Below are positions 9,626 through 20,639 of a DNA stretch of 64,000 nucleotides, piece by piece. The notes below the pieces were generated by a model, which did no database searches, was not told the DNA's origin, and was given only the letters and a program-made list of their open reading frames with translations. The DNA comes from Gnetum montanum (lineage: Eukaryota > Streptophyta > Gnetopsida > Gnetales > Gnetaceae), in assembly GCA_015680685.1 (NCBI GenBank), contig MNCI01037851.1, positions 105,401 to 169,400 of the forward strand. The letters are read 5' to 3'. Position numbers and translations under genes: made by a program. The first letter of the stretch is position 1; the number at the start of each line of letters is the position of its first letter.

Positions 9626-11202
9626 AGACCATCCTTACACTCAAATGTTAGACCCAAATTTTGAAAGAACTACAAGATCTCACAATATTAGAAATATGAC
9701 ATTTAGTAGTTTCATATGAACCAACCAATGTTAATGAAGCTATGAAATTAAAAGTCTGTAAAGAAGCCATGGATAAAAAGTACAATGCCATCCTAAGAAA
9801 TAACACATGGGAATTAGTGGACAAACCAAAAAATAAGAAGGTTATTGATTGCAAGTGGCCATATAAAACAAAGTCCAATGAAAAAGGAGAAGTCAGAACA
9901 CATAAAACAAGACTTGTGGGAAAAGAATTCAAATAAAAAAAAACCCATTGACTATGAAGAGATCTTTGCACTAGTGGCCAAATTTGAAACCATTAAGCTC
10001 ATTCTCTTCATAGTAGCATATAAAGATCTAAAGGCTCAACAAATGGATGTCAACTCAACATTTCTAAACATATGCATCAAGGAAGGGGTATACATCTACT
10101 AGCTTGAAGGTTATGTTATCAAAGTATAAAAGAACAAAGTGTGGAAACTCAACAAAGCTCTATATGGCCTAAAGCAAGCACCCAGGGCATGGTTCCAAAG
10201 ACTTAATGACTATTTAACCTGAAAGAATGATCAAAATTGTATGTTTGAACCAACAGTATATTTCAACAAGGTTGGAGATGAATTCATAATCATATCACTA
10301 TATGTAGATGACATTATTTTTACTGCCACCAATAAAAGGCTAGCAAAAGACTTCAAGAGTGACATGAAAATTGAATTTGAAATGAAGGACCTTGGAGAAC
10401 TTAAATACTTCCTAGGAATTGAATTTAACTAGGATAAGGAGGGAATGAAAATTTATCAAACCAAATACTCAAATTCCATCATTGACAAATTCAATTTAAA
10501 GAATGAGAAGCCAGTTAGTAGTCCTTTGCCATATAGTTTAAAGTTAATCAACAAAGATAAGATTCCTTTCATAGATGCAACCATGTATAGAACCACGATT
10601 GGATCACTTTGGTTTATTTGCCATACTAGACTAGATTTAGAATATGCAACATCATACTTATCTAGATTCAAGCAAGAGCCAAGACAATCTCACATGCAAG
10701 ACTTGTGCATCTTCTCAAGTATGTAAAAGGAACGTGCAACTTTGGGATTCAATTCAGTAAAGAAGACAATAAGCTTTATGAATATTCAAATGCTAACTAG
10801 GCAGGAGACAATGATGATAGAAAATCCACATCAAGAGCTCTTATTATATATGGAAACAATCCAATATACTAGAAATCAAAGAAGCAATCATCCATTAGCT
10901 TATCCATTTGTGAAATAGAATTTATTGTCATGGTTGAATGCATCCAACACATACTCTGGCTAAATAAACTTCTCTCACACTTAGGATTTGCAGTTGATCT
11001 CCCTACAAATTTGTATTGTGACAATACAACAACAATTCAACTATCCCAAAACTATGTGCATCACAAAAAATCCAAACACATGAACATCAAGTACTATTTC
11101 ATCAAGAAAGAAGTGAAAGAAAGAACCATCAAACCGATAGAGCAGCTTGTTGATTTACTAACAAAATTTTTTTTTATCTCACGGGATCACGTGCCTCAAT
11201 GA
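9626..11202 (+). pseudogene. Copia reverse transcriptase and RNase H (decayed)
   Basis: After the inserted tail the Copia frame resumes. RT begins with KEAMDKKYNAILRNNTWELV (about 9760-9820), continues with CKWPYKTKSNEKGEV and an RNA-directed polymerase core whose catalytic motif is SLYVDDIIFTATN (YVDD at 10301-10312, intact), then DLGELKYFLGIEF and YLSRFKQEP. RNase H follows: STSRALIIYGNNPI, the SICEIEF segment, ILWLNKLLSHLG, and the typical Copia end YCDNTTTIQLSQNYVHHKKS with KHMNIKYYFIKKEV (about 11011-11115). Stops and frameshifts at several places make this a pseudogene. It is followed by the polypurine tract and 3' LTR. Confidence 0.85.
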
Positions 11203-11274
11203 ATTTGTAGAAATTCAGAACATGACAAAGAAAGAAGAAAGTAAAGATGAAGAATGAAGATTGCTGTTCACTCT

Positions 11275-11284
11275 AAGGAGGGAT
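11275..11284 (+). other. Copia polypurine tract
   Basis: AAGGAGGGAT lies directly before the TG that opens the 3' LTR; it would prime plus-strand synthesis. Confidence 0.75.
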
Positions 11285-12167
11285 TGTTGGTTTTTTACAG
11301 TAGAAGACAATAATTTTTGTTTTTATTATATAATAAGAGTTTATTTAAATAAAATATAGGAAATTTTTACATTGATGGGTAGTTGTAATGTTATTTTGGC
11401 CCCAATCCCTATGTATATTTAATTCTTAGGGTTATTTTGACATTGGGGCTATGTCATATTATTTATAGTAAACTTTGCTTCACTTGTCACATATATATAT
11501 CCAAGGAATCTCTTAGAAATTTGTATCATAGAATCATCAACACAATTTCAGCAAGAATTTTGCTAGTTCATCATCAATTGATCAACATCATTCATTATTA
11601 TTTACTCAATCTTGGAAGCTGAACAGTCAGAATTGGGGGGCATTCATTATATCGATCATATCAGTCATTTCACAACATTTTTCAATGATTCTAGATTTAT
11701 TTGAAAGCTAGAATAGGTGGCTACATTTAGTTAAAAGTTCATCTCAATATCTATTGCAGTTTGGGAGATATTTGCTCTAAGATTTGGTATATTTTTGAAG
11801 TCTTGAAATTTTACCAGAATGAATGATGGCCAAGGATTGGATTATTTCTTGCTCATCTCACAATGATTTGATGTTATTCCAGATTTATTTGAAAGTTAAA
11901 ATCTGTGGGAAGGATCAGTAAAAAGTTTAGTATGAGAAATGCAACAACTTTTGAGTTATTATCTCTCAAAGTTGCACTACTAGAATTACCATGATTTTTG
12001 ATAGGTTATAAAGAACATAACATAACCTCAACTTCCAAATATCTTTCGTAGTACTTCTTGTTTCCAAAAATAAATTCCTAAGATTTACAAAAATACAAAT
12101 TTTATTAGCTTATTCATTGTGAAGTCAAGATAACCAAGCAATTCTTTTGTTGCCTGAAATTTCTTCA
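11285..12167 (+). repeat. 3' LTR of the Copia element
   Basis: Opens with TGTTGG right after the polypurine tract and closes with TTCTTCA. Its last 476 bp match the 5' LTR remnant. Two related internal phrases (AGATTTATTTGAAAG at about 11693 and 11882) suggest an old internal duplication. Confidence 0.8.
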
Positions 12168-12908
12168 AGTAATGCCTTCCACTTGAAGTCTCCTTACTCC
12201 TTTGAGTCTACAATATTTATTCATTGTGTTCATCGCTAGCATGAATAGGTAGGGAGAGAGGGGATCCTCTTGTTGTAGATTCCTTGGAGGGGAGAAAATG
12301 CCCTAAGCTGCCCCTAGAAATCAAAAGAGAAGTAACCATATGTTTGTATTTGTAAACATAGTTGGACAAATTGATATCAAATCCTTTCCTTATCATTATT
12401 TCTAGTAGGACAGTTCAACTAACCGAATCATAGGCCTTCCCAATAACAAGTTTTGAGGAACATACCTAGGAAGTTGGCCTTATTGGTTGAGTACATGAGT
12501 TCTTGAAGAAGAATGATTTGATCTTGGATAAATCTTTTTTCATAAATCCTACTTCTTTTTGACCTATCAGGATTGGCATTAATAGTGTTAGTGTATGCAC
12601 AAAAACTTTTGAAAAGATTCGGAGCAAGGTATTATAGATGCCAGTTAGCTTGTAATTTGAAAGTAGTATTGGATCTCTTCCTTTAGGCACTATGATGATC
12701 TTGGAGTAGTTTAGTTTTTTTTTGCATTTGTTCCCACTTCAACATAAGGTTAAACACATCCACCATATTATCATCTACAATCTCAATGAATTCCTTAAAG
12801 AATTTAGTTGGCCATCCATCAAATCTTGGAGCTCTTCCATTTTTCATTGAAAAAATTGTGCTCACAAACTCATCTTTGGTAATGGGGTCCAAGAGTTTTT
12901 GGTTATTT
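12168..12908 (-). pseudogene. LINE M, RT finger and palm half (right of the Copia insertion)
   Basis: Minus-strand reading gives LDPITKDEF, NGRAPRFDGWPTKFFKEF (the LINE 'P-D-G' finger motif), WEQMQKKTKLL, IGKAYDSVSW (motif A region), then GLQQEDPLSPYLFMLAMNT (motif B, where active copies have G-L-R-Q-G-D-P-L-S). It stops about 25 residues later at the Copia LTR edge, before the catalytic YxDD motif. The thumb half is at 5880-6460. Two frameshifts are visible. The 5' side is cut by another LINE tail whose T-run starts at 12913. Confidence 0.75.
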
Positions 12909-12912
12909 TGCC

Positions 12913-12995
12913 TTTTTTTTTTTTGAGAAAAATGTTAGGATTAGATTATAGTCAAAAAAGGTGGGAGGGCATTTTTATGCTGCTGCTTAGGTAAG
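12913..12995 (-). mobile_element. LINE copy C: minus-strand 3' tail only
   Basis: A T-run at 12913-12924 followed by sequence that on the minus strand reads TAATCCTAACATTTTTCTC and then A-bases, matching the family's 3' tail motif. Only a short tail is present before copy D starts on the opposite strand. No TSD was found. Confidence 0.5.
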
Positions 12996-12999
12996 GGAG

Positions 13000-13814
13000 G
13001 TTGCCGGATAGGTGATTGGGGGGTGGTCCCTCTCTCAGGGGATGTCTTTTGTGGCGGGGGTGGAGTAGGGGTAGGCCATCGAGTGGCTACTTTGGGAGGA
13101 GTGGTGGCACTGGAGGGAAGAAGAATTCGAATGGGAACAGGAGCTTTGGGCGGCGCGACAGGAGGCCATTAAAGAAGAAAAAATTTGTTGGGACTTGGTT
13201 GAGACAGCTTCGTGGTTGGAGCAGGAGGCGGAGCTCTGGGAAAGTGTGCGGAGGGAGCTGGAGGACAAGTTGAGGCAAGAGGAGGATGAGAAAACTATGG
13301 TTGTTGAACGCCAGGCCTAGGAAGAGGAGGAAGACCAAATTCGACAACAGCTCAATAAGGCCCACTCTAATAGGGCGTGTGCCTGGTTGCACGGGGTCGT
13401 TGCCCCTATGTCATCCTCAACATTGGAAGGAATGCCCCATCGTTGACCTTGCGACACCACATCCACAGGCAAGCAAGGGACATTCACCTGGATAAACAAG
13501 GGAGTGAGGTAGCGGAGGTGTTCAAATGCTTCCAAGAGGTGATCACCTTCGTGGATATTGAGCAACATCGGGAGGTCCTAGATGACCTCCATGCATTGGA
13601 GTGCCCTTTTTGTCATTGCTCTTGCCTGTCGTTGTGATTGTAATTGAGGTTCCTGACGGATCTATTTCTCAAACTTGGCCTGAAGCTCCTGACGGATCTA
13701 TTTCTCAGCCAGTNCTGCTATTGATTTTGTTTTTTGGTTGTCGCGCTTGTAAGGAATCTTCCGTCTTTTGTAAATTTTTTTCGTAATGCAACCTGAAATT
13801 TCCCCAAAAAAAAA
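13000..13814 (+). mobile_element. LINE copy D, 3' part: coiled coil, CPYV domain, A-tail
   Basis: About 13050-13370 reads as a Glu/Arg/Trp-rich coiled coil (as in EEEDQIRQQLNKAHSN). The 'CPYV' domain follows at 13375-13640 with GRCPYVILNIGRNAPSLTL, HHIHRQARDIHLDKQG, VFKCFQEVITFVDIEQHREV and LHALECPFCHC, one of the better-preserved copies. The 3' UTR ends at an A-run, 13806-13814. The UTR holds a single N (13714) beside a 46 bp segment identical to 14705-14750, which may be an assembly fault. Upstream domains are absent, so this is a 5'-truncated copy. Confidence 0.7.
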
Positions 13815-14079
13815 GGTAATTACAAATATTAGGGGGGATAAACACCCCCTAAAAACAATAATGAGGGAAGGAAAACCCTCAAGAAGGGGGTGTAACTTTC
13901 CAGAACATGAATCCATAATAGACCAACTTTCAGTTCTAGAAAAAAAGGGGAAAGAGATAAAATTGTCTGATTCCAAGGCCACTTGAACAACCCCTTTTAA
14001 AACCAAAGAATAAAAATCTCAAATACCATACTAGACAACCTTGCTTAAACCTTGTGAAAATCACCATCAGATGGATCAA

Positions 14080-15490
14080 GGGAGTTTGGTGCATGGGCAA
14101 TGTAAGCTTTCTTGCATATGGGTGGTGTCTAAGATATCCTAGTGGTGCTCAAATGCAATAGAAGTAGCAACCCTCTGAAATTCCTTGTATTCTTCTTCCC
14201 TCTTCTTGCGCAATTCTACGTCTAGATCCTTGGCTTTATCTAGATGGAGCTTGTTGGACGTGGTCTAGATGAACCTTCATAGTGCAGCCTAGGATGCATT
14301 CCGATTCACCCCAATGACCACGTATGGGCACTTTCCCATAAATAGCTAGTGCCTGGCATTGGATTTGTAAGTAGTGTCATGATTCATCTTCATTTGTTGC
14401 TCCTAAAGAAGGGCCTTGGTGCATTGTTGTTGCTTCTCCTCTCTTTTGAGGCACTCTTGCTCCTCCCCAAGGAGATCTTTGCTAACCTGCACTAAAACTA
14501 ATCTTCGGGCACACTCCTTAGCACCATTCTCCATAACTCCTGTTGGTGTCGCTCCTCCATTGCCTTGTCCCTTTCCTGTAGCTCCTCCTCGTCCCTCTTC
14601 GCCAGCTCCTCCTATTCTCTCCTTTGTAGCTTGGCTGCCCACCTTGCCTACTCCTTAGTCCTCATCCTACCCTCAATATCTATGGTTGCCTTGTAGAGGT
14701 TTGCCTCAAACTTGGCCTGAAGCTCCTGACGGATCTATTTCTCAGCCAGTTGTAGCTGTTATGGGAGCCCTAGCTACTAGTTAATTGTGGACTCTTGCTA
14801 GTCTAAGCTCTCCTTGGCCCCTGTGAACCCCCCATTTATCCACATCTACTATGACTAAGGAGGAATACACACCCTTTTATTTAGGCTTCATTATTCATAG
14901 ATCGTGCCAAATGAGAGGGGTTTCATTGGCACTAGCTCTTGTGGCCTAGTAACCTTTCAAAGGGCCAAAATAAGGTCGGAATGATGGCCTCATTGCCCCC
15001 GATGGATAGAGGCATGAAAATTTTTGGCAAGTTAAGCTATTGTCCAAGCTACATATAGTAGAGAAAGGCAAAGTGTGCCCTTTGCAACTTCCAAACATTG
15101 TTGGATGAACAAAAAATTTATCAACCAGCTTTGCCACCTCTTGCCATAATTGTGGGAGGGTCGACTTGGGGGGCCTAACTACTTCTAGTCTTTTGAAATA
15201 GCCCATCGAAAAAGCTCTTTTCATCTTTCAAAACCCATTCCGTGGGAAGCACAACTTCACCCTCCATACACAATTGAAGGTATTTGACAATGGTGGCCTT
15301 GGTGAGGTTAATACAGATACCACGAAATGTCGTGTATTGACCCCTCTAGAACTTGTAAAAGGGGTCATCTAGTAGGTTGGGGTTGTTGATGAGGAGGGGA
15401 AGGAGGTCATCCCACCCAACTTAGACTACCATCTCCCATAGTGGTTGGTTGCCATTGAAAGACACATAGTTTGGCTGTATGTGGGTGTGA
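14080..15490 (-). pseudogene. LINE E post-RT region: unrecognised domain, coiled coil, CPYV domain
   Basis: Follows the RT zinc-binding domain on the same strand. An open piece at 14946-15224 contains MGYFKRLEVVRPPKSTLPQL, WQEVAKLVDKFFVHP, the counterpart of VLPPIWQAAVVLIDHFLV in copy B and SLPPVWAQAANLVDHFF in copy G. A Glu/Arg/Gln-rich coiled coil follows at about 14700-14340 (for example ECARRLVLVQVSKDLLGEEQ), and then a decayed CPYV domain (P-Y-V-V-x-G-V-N-R-N) at about 14340-14080. No known family is recognised. Stops and frameshifts are present. Confidence 0.6.
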
Positions 15491-15496
15491 CCCCTA

Positions 15497-16740
15497 TCAC
15501 CATAGTAGGCTCATTCTAGAGCCAACTAGCAAGGAGAATGACTTGTAGTGACAACTTGAGTGGAGAAGCCTAGAAAACTCGTGCACACACAAAAGGACTA
15601 CTATGACTATTGGGGAGTCTCTATGGAGTTGTGGTAGTGCAAGGCTAGATGTTTGCCACACAACTATGGTGAAGGGACAAAGGTATATAAGGTGTTGCAT
15701 CTTCTCAGTTGCAACATGGTAGAGGGGGCAGAGAGTATTAATGAGAAGGCTGTGTTCGTAGAGCAAAACATGAACCAAGAGAGCACCTTGGAAAATTAGC
15801 CAAAGGAAACATTTAATTTTTTCTAGCAAATGCCCCCTCTGCCATGTTTCCAGATGGCCTACCATCCCTGTATAGTGGGATATTTGTGGGCCAATGTTTC
15901 TTGTGGTGGAATACCTAACAACCTTGTGGGAGTGAGCTTCTACGCAAAAGCATAGATGTTGCACTAGAGGTAGGAGTCCCATGTATTGGTATTCCAAGGG
16001 TGGTATTTTCTTCTCACGATAGACACCCACTATGCTTGGCCATTGCCACCTTGCATGAAGTGTTTAATTAGGCCCTGGTAACCAAGCAATGTGACATCTT
16101 CAAATCCTATCACCCCTAGACCCCTGATGTCTTAGGCCATGCCAACATTTTCCGACATACAAGATGCATCCAATTCCCCTTCATCTCCCACAACCCCCCT
16201 CCCCCACACCCACCACACATCATTCTTCCACCCACACATGCGCGCCTGCCCCCCAAAAAAACCTTTTCCTTATGACTAGATGAAGTTTTGGATGATCTGA
16301 TCAATCTTGTTGATTACCCCTTTTGGAGATGAGGTCACTGAGACAACAAACTTGGCCATGGTAGAACAAACTAGTAAAGCCAACAACATCTTCCCTATCC
16401 TAGTTATAAATCAGGAAGTCTAGTATTCCACCTTAAGCCTGGATTCTTTGAACGAAATGGGACCAGGACATGATCCTATTCTAGGAAAACATGGGAACCT
16501 CCAAGTAAGAGTTGCGAAGGGACCCCGGTAGGATCCCAAGTATTTGATAGATTTTCCCTCTATACTAAAGAAATGAGCAGCAAAGTTGTCCCAATTGATT
16601 GTGAGCCTGATTTCCTGAGACATTTGCTGTAGGGTCCTAGCAATAGCTTTTGCCTATGGCATAGTTGCCCCGATGACAAGACTCATATCATCTGCATAGT
16701 GATTGGCAATACATGTGATTTTTTCTATGCTAAGGGCTTT
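15497..16740 (-). pseudogene. LINE E RT (catalytic motif onward) and RT zinc-binding domain
   Basis: The minus strand gives ITCIANHYADDMSLVIGA, with YADD encoded at 16687-16698, then LTINWDNFAAHFFSIEGKSI, the thumb SPKGVINKIDQIIQNFI and, after frameshifts, ENVGMA..IRGLGVIGFEDV. The zinc-binding domain reads GHLLEKIKCFLWLIFQGALL, NTLCPLYHVATEKMQHL and YLCPFTIVVWQ (about 15900-15640). The longest open piece is 15497-16030 (177 codons). The RT portion before YADD is missing, so the gene is a pseudogene with internal deletion and stops. Confidence 0.8.
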
Positions 16741-16809
16741 GACTCCTTTAGAAGGGCCTGATGATCAAAAGCCCTCCACCCATGGCTAGTGACAAAAACC
16801 CCAAGGTTA

Positions 16810-17164
16810 AGAAGAAGATTTGCACTTACCTAGACTCTATCCTGGAAAGGACTTGATCTACCCCTTTTCTTTTGTTGCTCTAGGTGAAGCGGCAGCCTTT
16901 GATGTCCACATCTACCATACTAAAGGTATGCAGAAATTGTAGAGATTCTTGGCTACCTGGAGGTTCAGATGAGTCCCCATCGATCTTCATGCATGCATAT
17001 AGTTGTTGATTAAAGTTTTCAATCAAGACCCAGCCTATCAGATCCAGGATATGGGCTGCAATCCTATGCAGTTCTTGGAGGCAGTCAATTATTACCCAAC
17101 CTTTATTGTTTTTCAAACTTTTGTCTACTGCAAGTGGACTAGATCGCAACCTCCTTTGACTCAA
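16810..17164 (-). pseudogene. LINE E endonuclease, C-terminal part
   Basis: Resembles the C-terminal part of a plant LINE apurinic-type endonuclease, which nicks target DNA to start insertion. Visible: GWVLIENFNQ (active copies usually have I-G-D-F-N), a variable middle, then LHTFSMVDVDIKGCRFT, a stop in place of the usual Trp, SNKRKG and VDQVLSRIES. Order and spacing match 'FTWSN..R..I..RLDR' of the family. Only the last third of the domain is present; the rest is absent upstream of 17164. The sequence runs directly into RT sequence that lacks its first half. Confidence 0.7.
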
Positions 17165-17199
17165 GTGCTTTTGAGTATACCATGACCTCCTGCTTTACT

Positions 17200-17594
17200 T
17201 CCGGAGAGCTCACAATGATTGTTTTGGGATTTTCCCGTCCAAATTGCTATTCACGGTCAGTTTTACACAGGATTGATCATGATTCAGAGTTCATACATTT
17301 TCTTGCAGACTGCAACGCGTGGTCCATGGATTTTCTTGTAGATTGCAACTCGTGTTGAAATTGTATTGAAGGCCACTATGCCCACTACTTGCACTCATGG
17401 CCATATAAACTTTTGTATGACCACGACTCTTGGTCAAATCAGAGGAAAATAATGATTGTCTTATTTGTATAAAAAAGGCCTTCGTTTGACTACTTTTAAG
17501 GCATCTTTGACTTACTTTTGAGCTTGTGGTCACAGCGGTGACCCCATTGCGAGTTGTGGCCATATCATAGTTTTGTCAAAAAAAAAAAAAAAAA
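17200..17594 (+). other. Unidentified segment ending in an A-run
   Basis: A segment between LINE E and LINE F closing with ATAGTTTTGTC and an A-run at 17578-17594, which suggests a retroposed sequence on the plus strand. It contains a short imperfect duplication (GATTGCAACTCGTG against GACTGCAACGCGTG near 17308-17355). I found no TSD and recognise no family. Confidence 0.35.
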
Positions 17595-17649
17595 TACCGC
17601 AACCAAATATGCAGCTTGCAATCCCACTTGCAGTTGACTTTTCAGGCCT

Positions 17650-18890
17650 ACATTGACCTCAAACTAGCCTTGCCCCTCTTCCAAGATTGATCTTGCCACC
17701 ACTGAATGACTTTGATAGTGGTAGAAGTGGTTAGGTGTAAGAAAGGTCTCAAGGTTGGCAGTTTTCTTGGTTCCTTTCCATAGTTTAGAGACCATGGAAT
17801 ACTATGAGTTGTCTATCTTTGGCACTTGGCTGCTGGTACAACTACTTCAGCTTGGTGGATCCAATGAACAATGGAGCTTCATTCTAGTTTCCACTCTTTA
17901 CCTCCTTCGTCCTTCCTCTTTACTTGGACAACTACATGTAAGCTTGATTTTGCAGTTGTTGCAAACATGTAGGTGATACAAGCTTCCTTCGGTCAAGTTT
18001 ACTCAAAGTTTAAGAGCAAAAGGAGGATGGAATGGGATGGAGAGAGAATGAGTGAACGGAAGGAAGAGCGATCTGCTACGATGCTAGGCGTAGTTTCACC
18101 TATTGACATTTCTTCACTAGAGCCTCATGATGAAGACACTTTTGAGGGTGGGATGTACTTTGTGGAGGAGGATCAGGCCAAAACTCAAAGTGAGCTAGAA
18201 GTTGTGTTTTAAGAGAAGCTAAATCAGTCCAAGAAGGATCTAGAGGAGACCATTTGTAAGGAAATGGATATACTTCTTGTAGATGACGTTCAACAAAGAG
18301 TTAAGGAATTTAAAGCCAAGATGAAACAAGAGATTGTTGCTAAGCTTCTTTAGACTACTAAAGATATGGAGGTGTGCCTAAAATGGGAAGTTTAGTAGAG
18401 ACACAACATTTAGGAAGAGGAAACTAAGAGGTGTCAATTGGAGGAGGTGGCATTGCGATAGAGTAGGTGGGAGAATGAGCTAGAGCATAGATCAGAGAAG
18501 GAGCTAATAAGGGAGATTGAGGCTAGGATCTAGGAAGTTGCAAAACAACAATGAAAAGAGAAGGAATGGAAAGAGCAAGAAGAAATTAGAGCTCATTTTA
18601 ACAAAGATTCTGAAGCTAACATAAAAGACTAGCTCAAATAAGGAAAATACCCATACTTGGTTATTGGAATTAACTAGAGCATCCCGTGGTAGGATTTGCA
18701 CTCTTTCATCAAGCACATGTATTTTTGCCTCTACCTTGACAAGGCATTCTTTCATTCGGTGCATGTCTAGTTTGTGTAAATGACTGGAAAAGAGACAAAG
18801 CACACATTTAATAAAGACATGTGGTTGTCTTAAGTGTTGTCACTCTCACATGTCCACTCCTTCGTGAGCTTGCTTGTCCAAGTCAAATTT
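17650..18890 (+). mobile_element. LINE copy F, post-RT region
   Basis: 17973-18212 is open (79 codons) and continues with stops to about 18640 as a highly charged coiled coil, for example MEWDGERMSERKEERSATML and KDLEETICKEMDILL. At about 18640-18760 a decayed CPYV domain reads KYPYLVIGIN, then HSFIKHMYFCLYLDKAF. No RT or A-tail is seen; copy G starts tail-first on the opposite strand at 18902. Assigned to the LINE family by the coiled coil plus CPYV pairing only. Confidence 0.55.
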
Positions 18891-18901
18891 TTGGATAATT
18901 G

Positions 18902-20390
18902 TTTTTTTTTTTGAGAGAATGTTTGGGATTATATTACTGGAAATTAAATACAACAGATAGTACAAAATTTTGGGTCAACGACATTGGCCCAAATGGGAGG
19001 CCTCGAGCCTCAACCAATTGTGAGAACAAAAATCTAGAAACTAAAAGCCAAAAAAAAGAGGGCTNNNNNNNNNNNNNNNNNNNNNNNNNNNNNNNNNNNN
19101 NNNNNNNNNNNNNNNNNNNNNNNNNNNNNNNNNNNNNNTTGGGGGGGGCGGGGGGGCAGAAGAACGCGACCTCGCTATGGGTGCGTCGGTAGCCTATGAC
19201 AAGCGTAGTGTGGACGTTTGAGGGCATGGAGGATATCCAACGTATTATGGTGAAGCTCGGAGTCCACAAAACTAGCAACCTGTTGAATTGCTTGCATGGC
19301 CGATTCACGCTGGCTTTGCTCCTCGACCGACGTCCCCCCATCTAGGTGGAAGTGTGCAGATGTCCAACGAATGTGATGTCGGAGTTCCCCCCATGAGCAA
19401 TCACAGTTGATGCCCAGACGATGTACGGACACCATCCATCCTAAAGCCATTGGCGTGTGCTTTGCTCGTGCACCCGGCGCCGTCTCTGCCCCTTCTCTAC
19501 TTGCTCCTGCTCTTGCTATGCTCGCTCAGCCGCCTCACGCTCTCTACGGGTGGTTTCCTCTTGAATTAATTTCTCCTGAACTTGAGCCTAGATCTCATCC
19601 ACCAGTTGGGCCTGGGCCGCTTCCACCAGCAAGGCTTGCTACCGGATTAGCTCTTGTTCCCACTCACGGAAATGGGTTTCCAACTCGATCTGCGTGTGTG
19701 CGAGGGCTTCATCCCATTTGGCCTCCCACTCTCTACGCTTCACATCGCGCACAGCGGTAGCTGCCTCCGCTATTGCACGATGCAACTCCTCATCTCATCT
19801 CTCTCTACACTCCGACACACCAAGAGGGGAAACCTCCGACACTGCCATGGGTTTAGAGGCCTGCGGTCCCCCACAACTGCTCCACCTCCTGGAGTATGTC
19901 ACTGTAGGTTTAGTGCCCGAGACCCCCGGATGGGCTGAAAGGGAGGGCCCAGGTGGAGAAACCCCCAAAGGGGGGGGGGGGGGAACCCCGGCTCCACTTG
20001 AGGCTGCACCCCCACTGCCCCTTGCCACAGGGCTAGGATAAGCCCAGAGTGGTAGCCTCACTTCTGCTGTTGCAGTGCAACTAGAAAAAATTGGGGTAAG
20101 TTAACCCTAATCCCAAGCTTGAGGCACTTGAGGAAGGCAAAATGAATGCCCTTGAGCTTGGACCCATTACTAGACTGCATGAAAAAATGGTCCACCAGAT
20201 TAGCAGCTTGGGCCCAGACAGGTGGCAGGGAGGATCTGGGAACTTGTCGACTCTGCGTGTGTGGCATCGGCCCAGCGAAAAACAGTTTGACATCCTGCAA
20301 CCCACGCGTGGTGGGCAGAATGATTTTTCCCATTGTGTAGTCTTTTGTACACAAGTCTTGGCTCAAGCCTTGTGGTCTCCTTCATTCTAT
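18902..20390 (-). mobile_element. LINE copy G: post-RT region, 3' UTR and A-tail (with assembly gap)
   Basis: The minus-strand 3' end is at 18902: the T-run 18902-18912 is followed by the complement of AATATAATCCCAAACATTCTCTC. Going upstream: 3' UTR with a 74-base gap (19065-19138); the CPYV domain at 19175-19450, open for 91 codons with NCDCSWGELRHHIRWTSAHF and VASFVDSELHHNTLDILHAL; coiled coil (19450-19800); a Pro/Gly-rich linker over a G-run (19974-19983 region); and the post-RT domain at 20058-20366 with SLPPVWAQAANLVDHFF, GIHFAFLKCLKLGIRVNLPQ. The copy is 5'-truncated before the RT. This is the clearest sequence of the CPYV domain in the window. Confidence 0.75.
19065..19138. other. Assembly gap (74 N)
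   Basis: Run of N inside the 3' UTR of LINE G, next to a G/C homopolymer-rich stretch that probably defeated sequencing. A lone N also occurs at 13714. Confidence 0.99.
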
Positions 20391-20639
20391 AAATAAAGAG
20401 AGAGAAGGTGGAATGATTCTTTGTTTAGTCCAACAATGTGTGAAAGTTGCAAGGTGCCAACTTTGCTTTTCTTTGTTACTTGAAGCTAGGACGACCAGTT
20501 AATTTGCCCAAATTTTTCCTAGCTTCTCTTCAATAGGAGAGGCGGGATCACCACTTTAGGCTTTTTCTTACCCTTTGGTAGGTTGCATAGCTACTGGAGT
20601 CATTGCCAATCAAACCCTCTTTGTACGTTGCAGTCTATG

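Larger units (their letters stand above)
6461..12167 (+). mobile_element. Ty1/Copia retrotransposon with truncated 5' LTR, inserted in LINE M
   Basis: A plus-strand LTR element in canonical Copia order: LTR remnant, primer site, gag, protease, integrase, RT, RNase H, polypurine tract, LTR. Integrase precedes RT, which defines Copia. The right LTR is 883 bp; the left retains only its last 476 bp, which align to the end of the right one. No TSD survives because the left junction is deleted. The coding region is riddled with stops and is interrupted at 9401-9610 by a later insertion. AT-rich composition contrasts with the chromovirus at 48107-53949. Confidence 0.85.
14080..17170 (-). mobile_element. 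LINE copy E: the most nearly colinear copy in the window
   Basis: On the minus strand, right to left: endonuclease C-terminus (17164-16810), RT from the YADD motif onward (16740-16100), RT zinc-binding domain (about 15900-15600), the unrecognised post-RT domain (15490-14920), coiled coil (14700-14340) and CPYV domain (14340-14080). The finger and palm of the RT before YADD are deleted. No A-tail or TSD was found at the left end. The copy shows that endonuclease, RT and the post-RT modules sit in fixed order in one element. Confidence 0.75.

Noticed and set aside
19968-19983. Long G-run in LINE G as a functional element.
   Set aside because: Homopolymers next to an assembly gap are error-prone; similar C/G runs recur in the family at degenerate places.
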